A stretch of 35,716 bases of DNA. Source: a virus. How positions within the stretch are numbered: the first letter of the stretch is position 1; every line of letters starts with the position of its first letter. The notes beneath the pieces were generated by a model. The model saw nothing but the letters and a program-made list of their open reading frames with translations. It ran no database searches and was not told the origin of the DNA. Positions 26,895 to 32,245 of this stretch are shown piece by piece. The DNA is taken from positions 1 through 35,716 of IMG/VR virus record IMGVR_UViG_3300017758_000043; one strand, 5' to 3'. Position numbers and translations under genes: made by a program.

Positions 26895-26962
26895 TATCTT
26901 ATTTGATATTTAATGTGTAAATCATCAATCATTAATGTCGTGCCTGTGGTCCAATAATTCAT
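26894..26962 (-). CDS. Tiny coupled ORF (22 aa), doubtful
   Basis: An ORF from ATG 26962 (MNYWTTGTTLMIDDLHIKYQ, then IR) fills the gap between the 156-residue gene and the one-TM gene. It is linked to the latter by a TAATG overlap. It could be a leader peptide that feeds ribosomes into the membrane protein gene, or chance. No homology is recognised. Confidence 0.25.
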   Translation of the reverse strand: MNYWTTGTTLMIDDLHIKYQIR

Positions 26963-26963
26963 A

Positions 26964-27434
26964 TTACCAAAGAGCTACAATATTAGTTGCTGTTGTACCT
27001 GTAGCAAAAACCTGAATAACATTTACAGGTAGAACGAATCCTTCAGCTACATTTGAAAAAGTAACCTTGTCTCCGCCTGCGGTCTTAACTTCTAGATTAC
27101 CTGCACCTCCAACATAAAGTAAGCATCCATTGTTGTTTCCTCCATACGCATTAAACTTACTTGTTGCAGGAAAAGCTGTTGCAGGAACATTTAATGTTAA
27201 CTCGTTTCCAACAACTGATGTGATGATTGCTGAGTCTCCTCCCGGATTAACTATTATCATTCCCCTTACAAACCCTAATGTTACTAGGTCAATGGCAGGG
27301 TCAACAGTAATTGTGTTACCTGAGATAGAAACAACAGTCTGAGTTCCATCTACTACCATTATTTGCGGAATGGGTGCGTCATCACTAGGTGATACTTCCC
27401 ATGCTCTACTTGTATTTAACTTTTGATATGCCAT
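26964..27434 (-). CDS. Beta-rich virion protein (156 aa), decoration/structural type
   Basis: Begins MAYQKLNTSRAWEVSPSDDA and ends with GCLLYVGGAGNLEVKTAGGD, then GFVLPVNVIQVFATGTTATN. The pattern YVGGAGN ... LPVxVxxVxATGTTA is one I recall in short virion proteins of many marine phages. Here it carries an insert of about 55 residues in the middle (VDGTQTVVSISGNTITVDPA and onward). It lies 2 nt after the 137-residue gene. Likely a head or tail decoration protein; the exact site is unknown. Confidence 0.55.
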   Translation of the reverse strand: MAYQKLNTSRAWEVSPSDDAPIPQIMVVDGTQTVVSISGNTITVDPAIDLVTLGFVRGMIIVNPGGDSAIITSVVGNELTLNVPATAFPATSKFNAYGGNNNGCLLYVGGAGNLEVKTAGGDKVTFSNVAEGFVLPVNVIQVFATGTTATNIVALW

Positions 27435-27436
27435 AA

Positions 27437-27850
27437 TTATGATTCTTTAGGTGGAAATCTTTCTTGAAGTTTTTGAAGAAGGCTTTCACGTTTTTCTTGC
27501 ATTGCTTGCACTTTTTCTGCTTTTGTTTCAGGTTTTTTCCCTATAAAAGGAAGGTCTGTAGGAACCCCCTTTGGAGGTACTTTACCTATAAATTTAAGAG
27601 TCTTACCTGCGTAAGGCAATTTTTCAGGTTTGTCCTTAACGATAATTACAATCTCTGAATATTCTAAATCTTTTGTTGCATCGGGTGCAGGAAAATCATC
27701 TCCCTTTACTTTTCCTTTTTTTACATCTCCTACCAATACTTCTTCTGCTACTGCCTCTCCTTCGTATTTGTATTCTACTTTAAAGGTTGCATCTATCGGT
27801 TTAAGGACTGTTCCTTTAACATCTGTTACTTTTATTAATGTTTCTTCCAT
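27437..27850 (-). CDS. Unknown structural-module protein (137 aa)
   Basis: An N-terminal beta-rich part (KVTDVKGTVLKPIDATFKVE) is followed by Lys/Glu/Pro-rich repeats and a helical C-terminus (KAEKVQAMQEKRESLLQKLQ). Cytoplasmic or virion; no membrane segment or catalytic motif. It lies 4 nt after a virion-type gene and 2 nt before another, so co-transcription is certain in practice. I do not recognise a family. Confidence 0.5.
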   Translation of the reverse strand: MEETLIKVTDVKGTVLKPIDATFKVEYKYEGEAVAEEVLVGDVKKGKVKGDDFPAPDATKDLEYSEIVIIVKDKPEKLPYAGKTLKFIGKVPPKGVPTDLPFIGKKPETKAEKVQAMQEKRESLLQKLQERFPPKES

Positions 27851-27854
27851 TTCT

Positions 27855-28460
27855 TTAAGCTATTGTAAATTCTACAGTTGTTCCTTTTTCAACAATAAAG
27901 TCCATGTCCACATATGCATCACATTCAAAATTTGCAGCATCTGCTGCAACAATGTACATTGCATTAAACTCTATTGGGAATGTTGGTATGTTCTCTTGAT
28001 TAATATAAAATACTCCCGAAAGAGGTCTTGCTACTTCAGTCGCATCGTCAACCATTGCTCCAAAGTTTAATGGGTTATTAGTATACCCACCAAAACCATT
28101 AAAGTCTACGGACTCAATGTTAGAGCGATTGCTTATAAAAAATATATTACCTGCTCCAACCTCAATAGAACCGATAGCAACAACATGACTTGTAGCTTCA
28201 GGTGTTAGAGATGTAATACATTTTAAATTATAAGAATCATATTCAATACCACCTAGATTATATGTGGCAGCTAACTTAGAGATTCCTGCTAATTGTGCTT
28301 GGGTACCTATGTCTAGAGTGGTTGCTCCTGAAGCTCCACTCATTAATTCTTCGTAGGTATATATTTGTCTTTGACTATTTGTTAATCTTGATGCTCTTTC
28401 AGTTAAATTCTCTGAAGGACTAATTCCTACAAACTGTTCATTACTTTGTGGTGTTGCCAT
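27855..28460 (-). CDS. Virion/fibre-like protein (201 aa)
   Basis: The N-terminal ~40 residues (PQSNEQFVGISPSENLTERA, then SRLTNSQRQIYTYEELM) have the same layout as the start of the YadA-like fibre gene at 28985-29743 (FHTVSAEVDT ... TANSRREVFTMQDIV). This suggests both proteins use a common N-terminal anchor on the virion. The rest is beta-rich (IEYDSYNLKCITSLTPEATS; YVDMDFIVEKGTTVEFTIA). The leader contains a (TTTA)5 repeat. Likely a short fibre or tail decoration; this is inference from the shared N-terminus. Confidence 0.5.
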   Translation of the reverse strand: MATPQSNEQFVGISPSENLTERASRLTNSQRQIYTYEELMSGASGATTLDIGTQAQLAGISKLAATYNLGGIEYDSYNLKCITSLTPEATSHVVAIGSIEVGAGNIFFISNRSNIESVDFNGFGGYTNNPLNFGAMVDDATEVARPLSGVFYINQENIPTFPIEFNAMYIVAADAANFECDAYVDMDFIVEKGTTVEFTIA

Positions 28461-28464
28461 TCTT

Positions 28465-28484
28465 TTTATTTATTTATTTATTTA
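28465..28484 (-). repeat. (TTTA)5 microsatellite in a gene leader
   Basis: Five perfect TTTA units on the plus strand (TAAA in the transcript) lie 5-24 nt upstream of the ATG at 28460 and overlap the last codons and stop of the upstream 57-residue gene. A-rich leaders of this type help translation in Bacteroidota; a tandem tetranucleotide can also change length by slippage. Confidence 0.6.
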
Positions 28485-28651
28485 TTTTTATCGTATGGAA
28501 ACATTCTGTTTAGTGTGTCTTTTCGAGCACCACATCCACAGGGTTTGCCTGTTGCTTTAGCAACTCTATCTACCACTCTTTTTATTCCCGTAGCATTTGT
28601 AAATTTTTCTACAGTATCTCCGAATCCTCTTGATGTCATCCTTGGTTTCAT
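28478..28651 (-). CDS. Small conserved CGCG-motif phage protein (57 aa)
   Basis: Translation reads MKPRMTSRGFGDTVEKFTNA, then TGIKRVVDRVAKATGKPCGC, then GARKDTLNRMFPYDKNK. The GDTVEKFT..TGIK..VD and C-G-C-G-xRK patterns match a tiny protein I recall across flavobacterial phages. The Cys pair might bind metal. The promoter box TATATTTG ends 4 nt before the ATG, suggesting a leaderless transcript. Function is unknown. Confidence 0.65.
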   Translation of the reverse strand: MKPRMTSRGFGDTVEKFTNATGIKRVVDRVAKATGKPCGCGARKDTLNRMFPYDKNK

Positions 28652-28655
28652 AAAG

Positions 28656-28663
28656 CAAATATA
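28656..28663 (-). promoter_or_regulatory. -7 promoter element TATATTTG, 4 nt from ATG
   Basis: TAnnTTTG match with only CTTT between it and the ATG at 28651. A TTG lies 16 bp upstream on the minus strand. The expected transcription start falls on or beside the start codon. Confidence 0.5.
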
Positions 28664-28669
28664 ATTAAT

Positions 28670-28810
28670 TTATTTTTTGCAAGTACACAGTTTGTTTGGG
28701 CAAGAAGCTACGCTAAACATAAGTTTAGATACCATCCAATTCCATCCACATTGAAACTTACACCATATGGATTGCATCCACAATCCTATCTTAACTAATA
28801 ACTTTCCCAT
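28670..28810 (-). CDS. Small Cys-rich, possibly membrane-associated protein (46 aa)
   Basis: Reads MGKLLVKIGLWMQSIWCKFQ, then CGWNWMVSKLMFSVASCPNK, then LCTCKK. It is Trp/Met/Cys-rich, with a C-terminal CPNKLCTC cluster that could bind a metal. Its ATG overlaps the upstream stop as TAATG, showing coupling to the 50-residue gene. Similar short proteins ending in a CPNK-type Cys tail occur in related phages by my recollection. Function is unknown. Confidence 0.5.
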   Translation of the reverse strand: MGKLLVKIGLWMQSIWCKFQCGWNWMVSKLMFSVASCPNKLCTCKK

Positions 28811-28962
28811 TAGTGCATGTTTGAGTCAGCAGAATATGGATGCTCTCCATAATGCTTATACATTGCTTTAGATTCGTTGCGTCTATCTTTTAAAGATTGT
28901 TTCTTTTTTCCGTTACGCATTGCGATTGCTTCATTGTCTCTTGAGTTGTATCCTTGTTTCAT
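28810..28962 (-). CDS. Small basic conserved phage protein (50 aa)
   Basis: Reads MKQGYNSRDNEAIAMRNGKK, then KQSLKDRRNESKAMYKHYGE, then HPYSADSNMH. The SRDNEAI.MRNGK..QS..DRR.ES.AM pattern matches a family I remember from flavobacterial phage late regions. Strongly basic and hydrophilic. The stop overlaps the next start (TAATG). It may bind nucleic acid or be packaged; no direct evidence. Confidence 0.6.
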   Translation of the reverse strand: MKQGYNSRDNEAIAMRNGKKKQSLKDRRNESKAMYKHYGEHPYSADSNMH

Positions 28963-28984
28963 TTTTAGTTATTTTTAATTATTA

Positions 28985-29743
28985 CTATGGTACTATGTTT
29001 AATACTCCTGCGTTACTCCAAATTGAACCACTAGGTAGTCCTGTTGCTGATGTAGGTATACTTTTTATTGATAAATTCTCAACAAACGTACAATCTGCTC
29101 TATCTGATTCTAGGTTACTACCTATGAGGTGTGAGTTATTAAATGTAAGTGTGTCATTGTTATCACCACCTATTATAGTAGAGTAATCCGAGTCAGCGTC
29201 ATTTTGAGTTCCTCCGCCAATAAATGCTGATTGCCCTGTTGCACTATTAGAATTTCCACCAAAAACTCCTGACGAACTACCACTTGCGGTGTTGCCTATA
29301 CCTCCGCCGACTGCTGACCTACTACCTGTTGCGTCATTATTATTTCCACCGGCGACTGTTGACGATAAGCCACTTGAGATATTATCCACACCACCACCTA
29401 CTGTTGACCCTCCCGGGTTTGTGGTATTGCTTGCGAGGTTGCCTTTTCCACCACCAACAGTTGCGTGAAAACCTTCTGCAGTATTTGATTCCCCACCACT
29501 AACTGTTGCGTAAGGTTTATTTGCTTCGTTAGAAGACCCAACTCTTTGAGTTGATGTTTCTTGTCCGCTTCCCGGGAAGCTTCCTTCTTCAAAAATACTT
29601 GGTATACCTGCCCCGGCGGTATCAACAATATCCTGCATTGTAAATACTTCTCTTCTTGAATTTGCTGTTTCTGAACCTCTGTTTTCTGTATCTACTTCAG
29701 CTGATACAGTATGAAATTTTTGTGTACTTGGTATTGTTGCCAT
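28985..29743 (-). CDS. Fibre/adhesin with YadA-head-like repeats (252 aa)
   Basis: Residues ~1-45 (PSTQKFHTVSAEVDTENRGS, then REVFTMQDIV) form the presumed virion anchor. Residues ~78-210 are eight or so copies of a 15-16-residue repeat of the form (S/A)-x-V-x-G-G-x-x-N-x-A-x-G, for example STVAGGNNNDATGSR and SAVGGGIGNTASGSS. This is the pattern of the left-handed beta-roll in YadA/Hep_Hag trimeric adhesin heads. A short C-terminal domain follows (LPSGSIWSNAGVLNIVP). A trimeric host-binding fibre is the likely product. One repeat is lengthened by a few residues (SNTTNPG). The fold is well supported by the repeat; binding target unknown. Confidence 0.7.
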   Translation of the reverse strand: MATIPSTQKFHTVSAEVDTENRGSETANSRREVFTMQDIVDTAGAGIPSIFEEGSFPGSGQETSTQRVGSSNEANKPYATVSGGESNTAEGFHATVGGGKGNLASNTTNPGGSTVGGGVDNISSGLSSTVAGGNNNDATGSRSAVGGGIGNTASGSSSGVFGGNSNSATGQSAFIGGGTQNDADSDYSTIIGGDNNDTLTFNNSHLIGSNLESDRADCTFVENLSIKSIPTSATGLPSGSIWSNAGVLNIVP

Positions 29744-29757
29744 GATTTTTTTTTTAG

Positions 29758-29945
29758 TTATTTACTGCAACCAAAGTTTTTGGCAAAGTTTGCCATCTTT
29801 ACTATGCTTGGTTTATACTTCTTTGAATTTTTCATGACAGAACTAGCCGCACCACATACTGATTTCTTAGGCATATTTTTTTTGCCCAAGCAGTAAACTT
29901 TCCTTGGTTAGCTTTTTTAATTTTTATATCTTCTTGTTTTGCCAT
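29758..29945 (-). CDS. Small basic gene split by a -1 frameshift at an A8 tract
   Basis: ATG 29945 opens MAKQEDIKIKKANQGKFTAW, then AKK, and after eight A (29883-29876) the frame continues only a short way to a TGA. The -1 frame reads MPKKSVCGAASSVMKNSKKY, then KPSIVKMANFAKNFGCSK, to a TAA at 29758. Re-reading one A would give one ~62-residue basic protein whose two halves (GKFTAWAK... and ...K.YSP..VK.ANFAKN) match a single small phage family as I recall it. A AAA AAA is a canonical slippery sequence. It is either a programmed shift or transcriptional slippage, or a homopolymer length error in the assembly. Confidence 0.6.
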
Positions 29946-29958
29946 AACTTTTGTTTTA

Positions 29959-29966
29959 CAAATATA
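29959..29966 (-). promoter_or_regulatory. -7 promoter element TATATTTG before the frameshifted gene
   Basis: TAnnTTTG match starting directly after the stop codon of the 96-residue gene and 13 nt before the ATG at 29945. No clear -33 TTG. Confidence 0.4.
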
Positions 29967-30257
29967 CTAATATTTTCCTCGTTTATTTTTTGGACTTGAC
30001 TTGGTGCTACCTCCTGAACCTGCCCATAAATTTTTGCAGCTCCAATATCTAGCAGTCAGTTTTGACTTTGCGGTATCACACTTGTGTCTTGCCTTGAAAG
30101 ATTTTCTAGCAGCTGCACTATAGTTGTGTCCATATCCTTTGGCACCAAAGTGAATTAGCTTTTCTTTTCCACTCTCACAACCTTTAACCATTTTCTTTTT
30201 TCCTGCTCGGTCAGAAGGTCTAGGTTTATTGCAAGGCATTTTAGATTTGTCTGCCAT
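29967..30257 (-). CDS. Basic DUF5872-like protein (96 aa)
   Basis: Contains MVKGCESGKEKLIHFGAKGY, then GHNYSAAARKSFKARHKCDT, and KLTARYWSCKNLWAGSGG. This is the pattern I associate with DUF5872, found in phages and large algal viruses. Very Lys/Arg-rich with four spaced Cys (C9, C27, the Cys of KARHKC and the Cys of YWSC), so a metal-binding, nucleic-acid-associated role is possible. The start overlaps the stop of the DUF6321-like gene (TAATG), so the two are a coupled pair. Function is not known. Confidence 0.65.
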   Translation of the reverse strand: MADKSKMPCNKPRPSDRAGKKKMVKGCESGKEKLIHFGAKGYGHNYSAAARKSFKARHKCDTAKSKLTARYWSCKNLWAGSGGSTKSSPKNKRGKY

Positions 30258-30499
30258 TACTTTGTATATCTTTTAGTTACTCTTGCTCGTGGTGTATTAG
30301 CTACAACGGTTTTGCCGGAAGCTTTTTTCTTGCGTGCTGTCTTTGCTCTTTCTGCTTTAGTCATAGACTTGGCTTTAGCTAGTGGTAAGCAACGGTCAGG
30401 GTTCTTAGTGTCCTTGCTTGTACCACAAGCACCTTTGATAGAACCATCAAGTCCTATGCGTACCCACTTCTCATCTCTCCACTTCTTAAGCTCACCCAT
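30257..30499 (-). CDS. Basic DUF6321-like protein (80 aa)
   Basis: Reads GELKKWRDEKWVRIGLDGSI, then KGACGTSKDTKNPDRCLPLA, then KAKSMTKAERAKTARKKKAS. The GACGTSKDxKNPDRCLPxAKAxS..TKAERA core is the motif I connect with DUF6321 of phages and algal viruses. It is paired with the DUF5872-like gene here, as I recall from other virus genomes. Strongly basic with two Cys. Probably DNA- or RNA-associated; no proven role. Confidence 0.65.
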   Translation of the reverse strand: MGELKKWRDEKWVRIGLDGSIKGACGTSKDTKNPDRCLPLAKAKSMTKAERAKTARKKKASGKTVVANTPRARVTKRYTK

Positions 30500-30508
30500 T
30501 ACTTTTTA

Positions 30509-30661
30509 TTAAAATTGAGTTTTAGCTAAAGGTATGGACTTTCTTACCTTAGATTCTTTAACATTAAAAATACTATCTGTTTTTTTTAAATTACTTACAT
30601 ACGCTTGTTGTTCTTTACACTTTTCTAAAGAACGTCCTGTTTTACCTTTACATTTACTCAT
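30509..30661 (-). CDS. Small basic protein (50 aa)
   Basis: Reads MSKCKGKTGRSLEKCKEQQA, then YVSNLKKTDSIFNVKESKVR, then KSIPLAKTQF. Basic, with two Cys near the N-terminus (CKGKTGRSLEKC). Part of the row of tiny basic genes; 9 nt before the DUF6321-like gene. No family recognised with certainty. Confidence 0.5.
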   Translation of the reverse strand: MSKCKGKTGRSLEKCKEQQAYVSNLKKTDSIFNVKESKVRKSIPLAKTQF

Positions 30662-30663
30662 AA

Positions 30664-30716
30664 CTATTTCTTTTTAGATTTTCTATATTCTTTCATTGCT
30701 TCTTAAGCTCGCTCAT
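30664..30716 (-). other. Pair of micro-ORFs (7 and 10 codons), possible gene remnant
   Basis: MSELKKQ (30716-30693) starts inside the stop of the upstream gene (TAATG), and its TGA overlaps the ATG of MKEYRKSKKK (30696-30664). The joined reading would be a 17-residue basic peptide. It may be a decayed small gene or simply spacer. Confidence 0.25.
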
Positions 30717-30877
30717 TAGTATCCTTTTTTAGGAGAATACATGTTAGGGTTGTACTTAATAGAACCATTCATTACCTTAGAGAATTCACTTGCTTGTGCT
30801 TTACCCATAGCATTGTATGGAAATTCTCGTGTCATTTTTTTTCCTGTGTTTCCACATTTATAAGTTACTGTTGGCAT
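30716..30877 (-). CDS. Small basic conserved phage protein (53 aa)
   Basis: Reads MPTVTYKCGNTGKKMTREFP, then YNAMGKAQASEFSKVMNGSI, then KYNPNMYSPKKGY. The layout P.V.YKCG..GK..T..F.Y...GK.QA..F.K.MNG matches a short family in flavobacterial phages by my recollection. Basic, soluble, function unknown. 2 nt after the preceding gene. Confidence 0.55.
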   Translation of the reverse strand: MPTVTYKCGNTGKKMTREFPYNAMGKAQASEFSKVMNGSIKYNPNMYSPKKGY

Positions 30878-30879
30878 AA

Positions 30880-31038
30880 TTATTTCTTTTTAGATTTCTT
30901 AGCGTAGTTAGGGTCCTTGCAATACTTACTTGCAGCCATGTTAGCATAAGCAGAAGGGTATGTATCAAAGGTTCTCTTTGCCCATGCAATTCCTGCAGGA
31001 CATATCTTATTTCCTTTTGTTCTACCTTTCTTTGCCAT
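30880..31038 (-). CDS. Small basic protein with SAYAN motif (52 aa)
   Basis: Reads MAKKGRTKGNKICPAGIAWA, then KRTFDTYPSAYANMAASKYC, then KDPNYAKKSKKK. The core CPxGIxxAKRTFDTYPSAYANMxASKYCKDPNY is a pattern I recall from marine phages and some algal viruses, often near DUF5872/DUF6321-like genes. Two Cys and a poly-Lys tail. Likely nucleic-acid-associated; function is unproven. Confidence 0.6.
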   Translation of the reverse strand: MAKKGRTKGNKICPAGIAWAKRTFDTYPSAYANMAASKYCKDPNYAKKSKKK

Positions 31039-31042
31039 TAGT

Positions 31043-31297
31043 TTAAGCTATGCCATCTCTTGACATGTTATTAAATCCTCTTTGTCTTAAGTCCCTATCT
31101 TCTCTCCTTTGATTCTGTGCCTTTGCTCTCTTTTGAATTCTTTTACTTTTATTAAGAAGTCTTTTCTCTTTCTTCATCCTTCCCTCATCTAAAGCAATGT
31201 TAGACTTTGCACATACCTTGATTGCCTTTAACTCTCTCTTGGTTGCTTCTGAAATAGGTCTTTTACCTAATACTTCTTTCCTACATCTTTGACTCAT
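31043..31297 (-). CDS. Arg/Lys-rich protein (84 aa)
   Basis: Very basic, mostly helical: SQRCRKEVLGKRPISEATKR near the start, then KKEKRLLNKSKRIQKRAKAQ and QRREDRDLRQRG. The charge pattern suggests nucleic-acid binding, perhaps DNA condensation or packaging in the virion. Its start overlaps the previous gene's stop by 4 nt (ATGA). No known family recognised. Confidence 0.5.
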   Translation of the reverse strand: MSQRCRKEVLGKRPISEATKRELKAIKVCAKSNIALDEGRMKKEKRLLNKSKRIQKRAKAQNQRREDRDLRQRGFNNMSRDGIA

Positions 31298-31575
31298 ATC
31301 TTTTGTTTTTTGGTTCCTTTAAATCCTTTTAATTTTGCTAGCCCCATAAGGGTGTTGCTATAATTATTCCTTGAAGGTTTTTTAATTGATGGCTTTACTC
31401 CTGCTGAGCTTATTATATTTTCAGCTTGTGAATTTTTAATAGCCATATCTTTTAACTCAGTGAACGATGCTAAGGTCTGATTAAGAGCTACACTCATAGG
31501 ACTGTTTCCTAATACAGGAGTAGTCAAAGTCTTCTCTTGTTTTGGAGCTGTTGGTATTTTAGTATCTTTGGTCAT
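31294..31575 (-). CDS. First gene of the late cluster (93 aa), unknown
   Basis: Soluble, Lys-rich protein with N-terminal TKIPTAPKQEKTLTTPVL, a helical middle (ALNQTLASFTELKDMAIKNS) and a basic C-terminus (LAKLKGFKGTKKQKI). It is the promoter-proximal gene of the leftward cluster: a TAACTTTG box ends 4 nt before its ATG, and it faces the wHTH gene across 30 bp. Overlaps the next gene by 4 nt. Function is unknown. Confidence 0.5.
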   Translation of the reverse strand: MTKDTKIPTAPKQEKTLTTPVLGNSPMSVALNQTLASFTELKDMAIKNSQAENIISSAGVKPSIKKPSRNNYSNTLMGLAKLKGFKGTKKQKI

Positions 31576-31579
31576 AATG

Positions 31580-31587
31580 CAAAGTTA
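31580..31587 (-). promoter_or_regulatory. -7 promoter element TAACTTTG, 4 nt from ATG (late cluster)
   Basis: TAnnTTTG match with only CATT before the ATG at 31575, so transcription probably starts at or next to the codon. It lies in the 30-bp gap shared with the divergent wHTH gene, whose product could act here. Confidence 0.5.
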
Positions 31588-31605
31588 ATAAAATAAAATT
31601 TATAG

Positions 31606-32004
31606 ATGGATTCAGAAAATTACTTGAAGTATTGGAGAGTTGTTAGATACTATATTAAAAAGAAATATAATCTAACTACAGCAGAACTAGAGGTGTTGTT
31701 GTTTTTAAAAACAGAGGGTAGGTTTTCTCGTAATGACTTTGACACATTCAATGAAGTTGTCAGTTGGGACAAGAAACGTTTTGAAAGATTAAGACAACAA
31801 GGTTGGATTGAAGTATTTAGAAAGAAGCATGGCAAACACAAAGCACTATATCAGCTTACGTATAAATCAAAAAGAGTTATAGCTTCAGTATACTCTAAGT
31901 TAAACGGTGGAACTATTCCTACGTCTGTGTTTAGTAATAAGAGCTATACTGATAAAGTATATAGAAACCTTATAGAACAACTACGACATCCCTCTCCTGA
32001 ATAA
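31606..32004 (+). CDS. Winged-helix (MarR-like) DNA-binding regulator, 132 aa
   Basis: After an N-terminal helix (YLKYWRVVRYYIKKKYN) the segment LTTAELEVLLFLKTEGRFSR (residues ~23-42) reads as the first helices of a winged HTH. Next comes SWDKKRFERLRQQGWIEVFR, a recognition helix running into a beta wing, then KALYQLTYKSKRVIASVYSK. I recall this family in flavobacterial phages. It is the only plus-strand gene within the leftward module, separated from the first late gene by 30 bp, and overlaps groES at its 3' end by 35 bp (convergent). It probably regulates the divergent late promoter; this is inference from fold and layout. Confidence 0.7.
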   Translation: MDSENYLKYWRVVRYYIKKKYNLTTAELEVLLFLKTEGRFSRNDFDTFNEVVSWDKKRFERLRQQGWIEVFRKKHGKHKALYQLTYKSKRVIASVYSKLNGGTIPTSVFSNKSYTDKVYRNLIEQLRHPSPE

Positions 32005-32227
32005 CCGTAATCTTTTTTCCTTCGATTAAAAGAGTGTGTGCATTCCTGAAGTCATAGTATACCTCATCGCTCTCTACTATTCCTTGAACTTCATTACCCA
32101 CGCCATGAACCTTCCCTTTATGGTATCTTCTACTTTGTGCTTCGTGATTCGTTAATAATATTCCTGACTCAGTTCTTATCTCTTCTTCTATTGGCTCGAT
32201 TAAAATATATTTACTTATTGGTCTCAT
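31970..32227 (-). CDS. groES: Co-chaperonin GroES
   Basis: 85 residues against ~97 for bacterial GroES. It shows the family order: MRPISKYILIEPIEEE, mobile loop with ESGILLTN (the GIVL-type GroEL contact), HKGKVHGVGNEV, SDEVYYDF, and the closing VIQERDVVVVL. It caps the GroEL ring encoded just upstream (18 nt spacing). Short GroES proteins of this type are known from phages. Its 3' end overlaps the convergent wHTH gene by 35 bp, leaving no room for a separate terminator. Confidence 0.88.
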   Translation of the reverse strand: MRPISKYILIEPIEEEIRTESGILLTNHEAQSRRYHKGKVHGVGNEVQGIVESDEVYYDFRNAHTLLIEGKKITVIQERDVVVVL

Positions 32228-32245
32228 GTGTTTTATTTAATTATT

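Noticed and set aside
27630-28070. Plus-strand ORF of 146 codons with Cys-rich translation
   Set aside because: It overlaps two consecutive minus-strand genes that fit tightly into the operon; no promoter or leader supports it.
28478-31575. Defence or anti-defence island in the small-gene cluster
   Set aside because: No nuclease, toxin, methyltransferase or known anti-restriction motif is visible; the small proteins look like conserved late phage genes.
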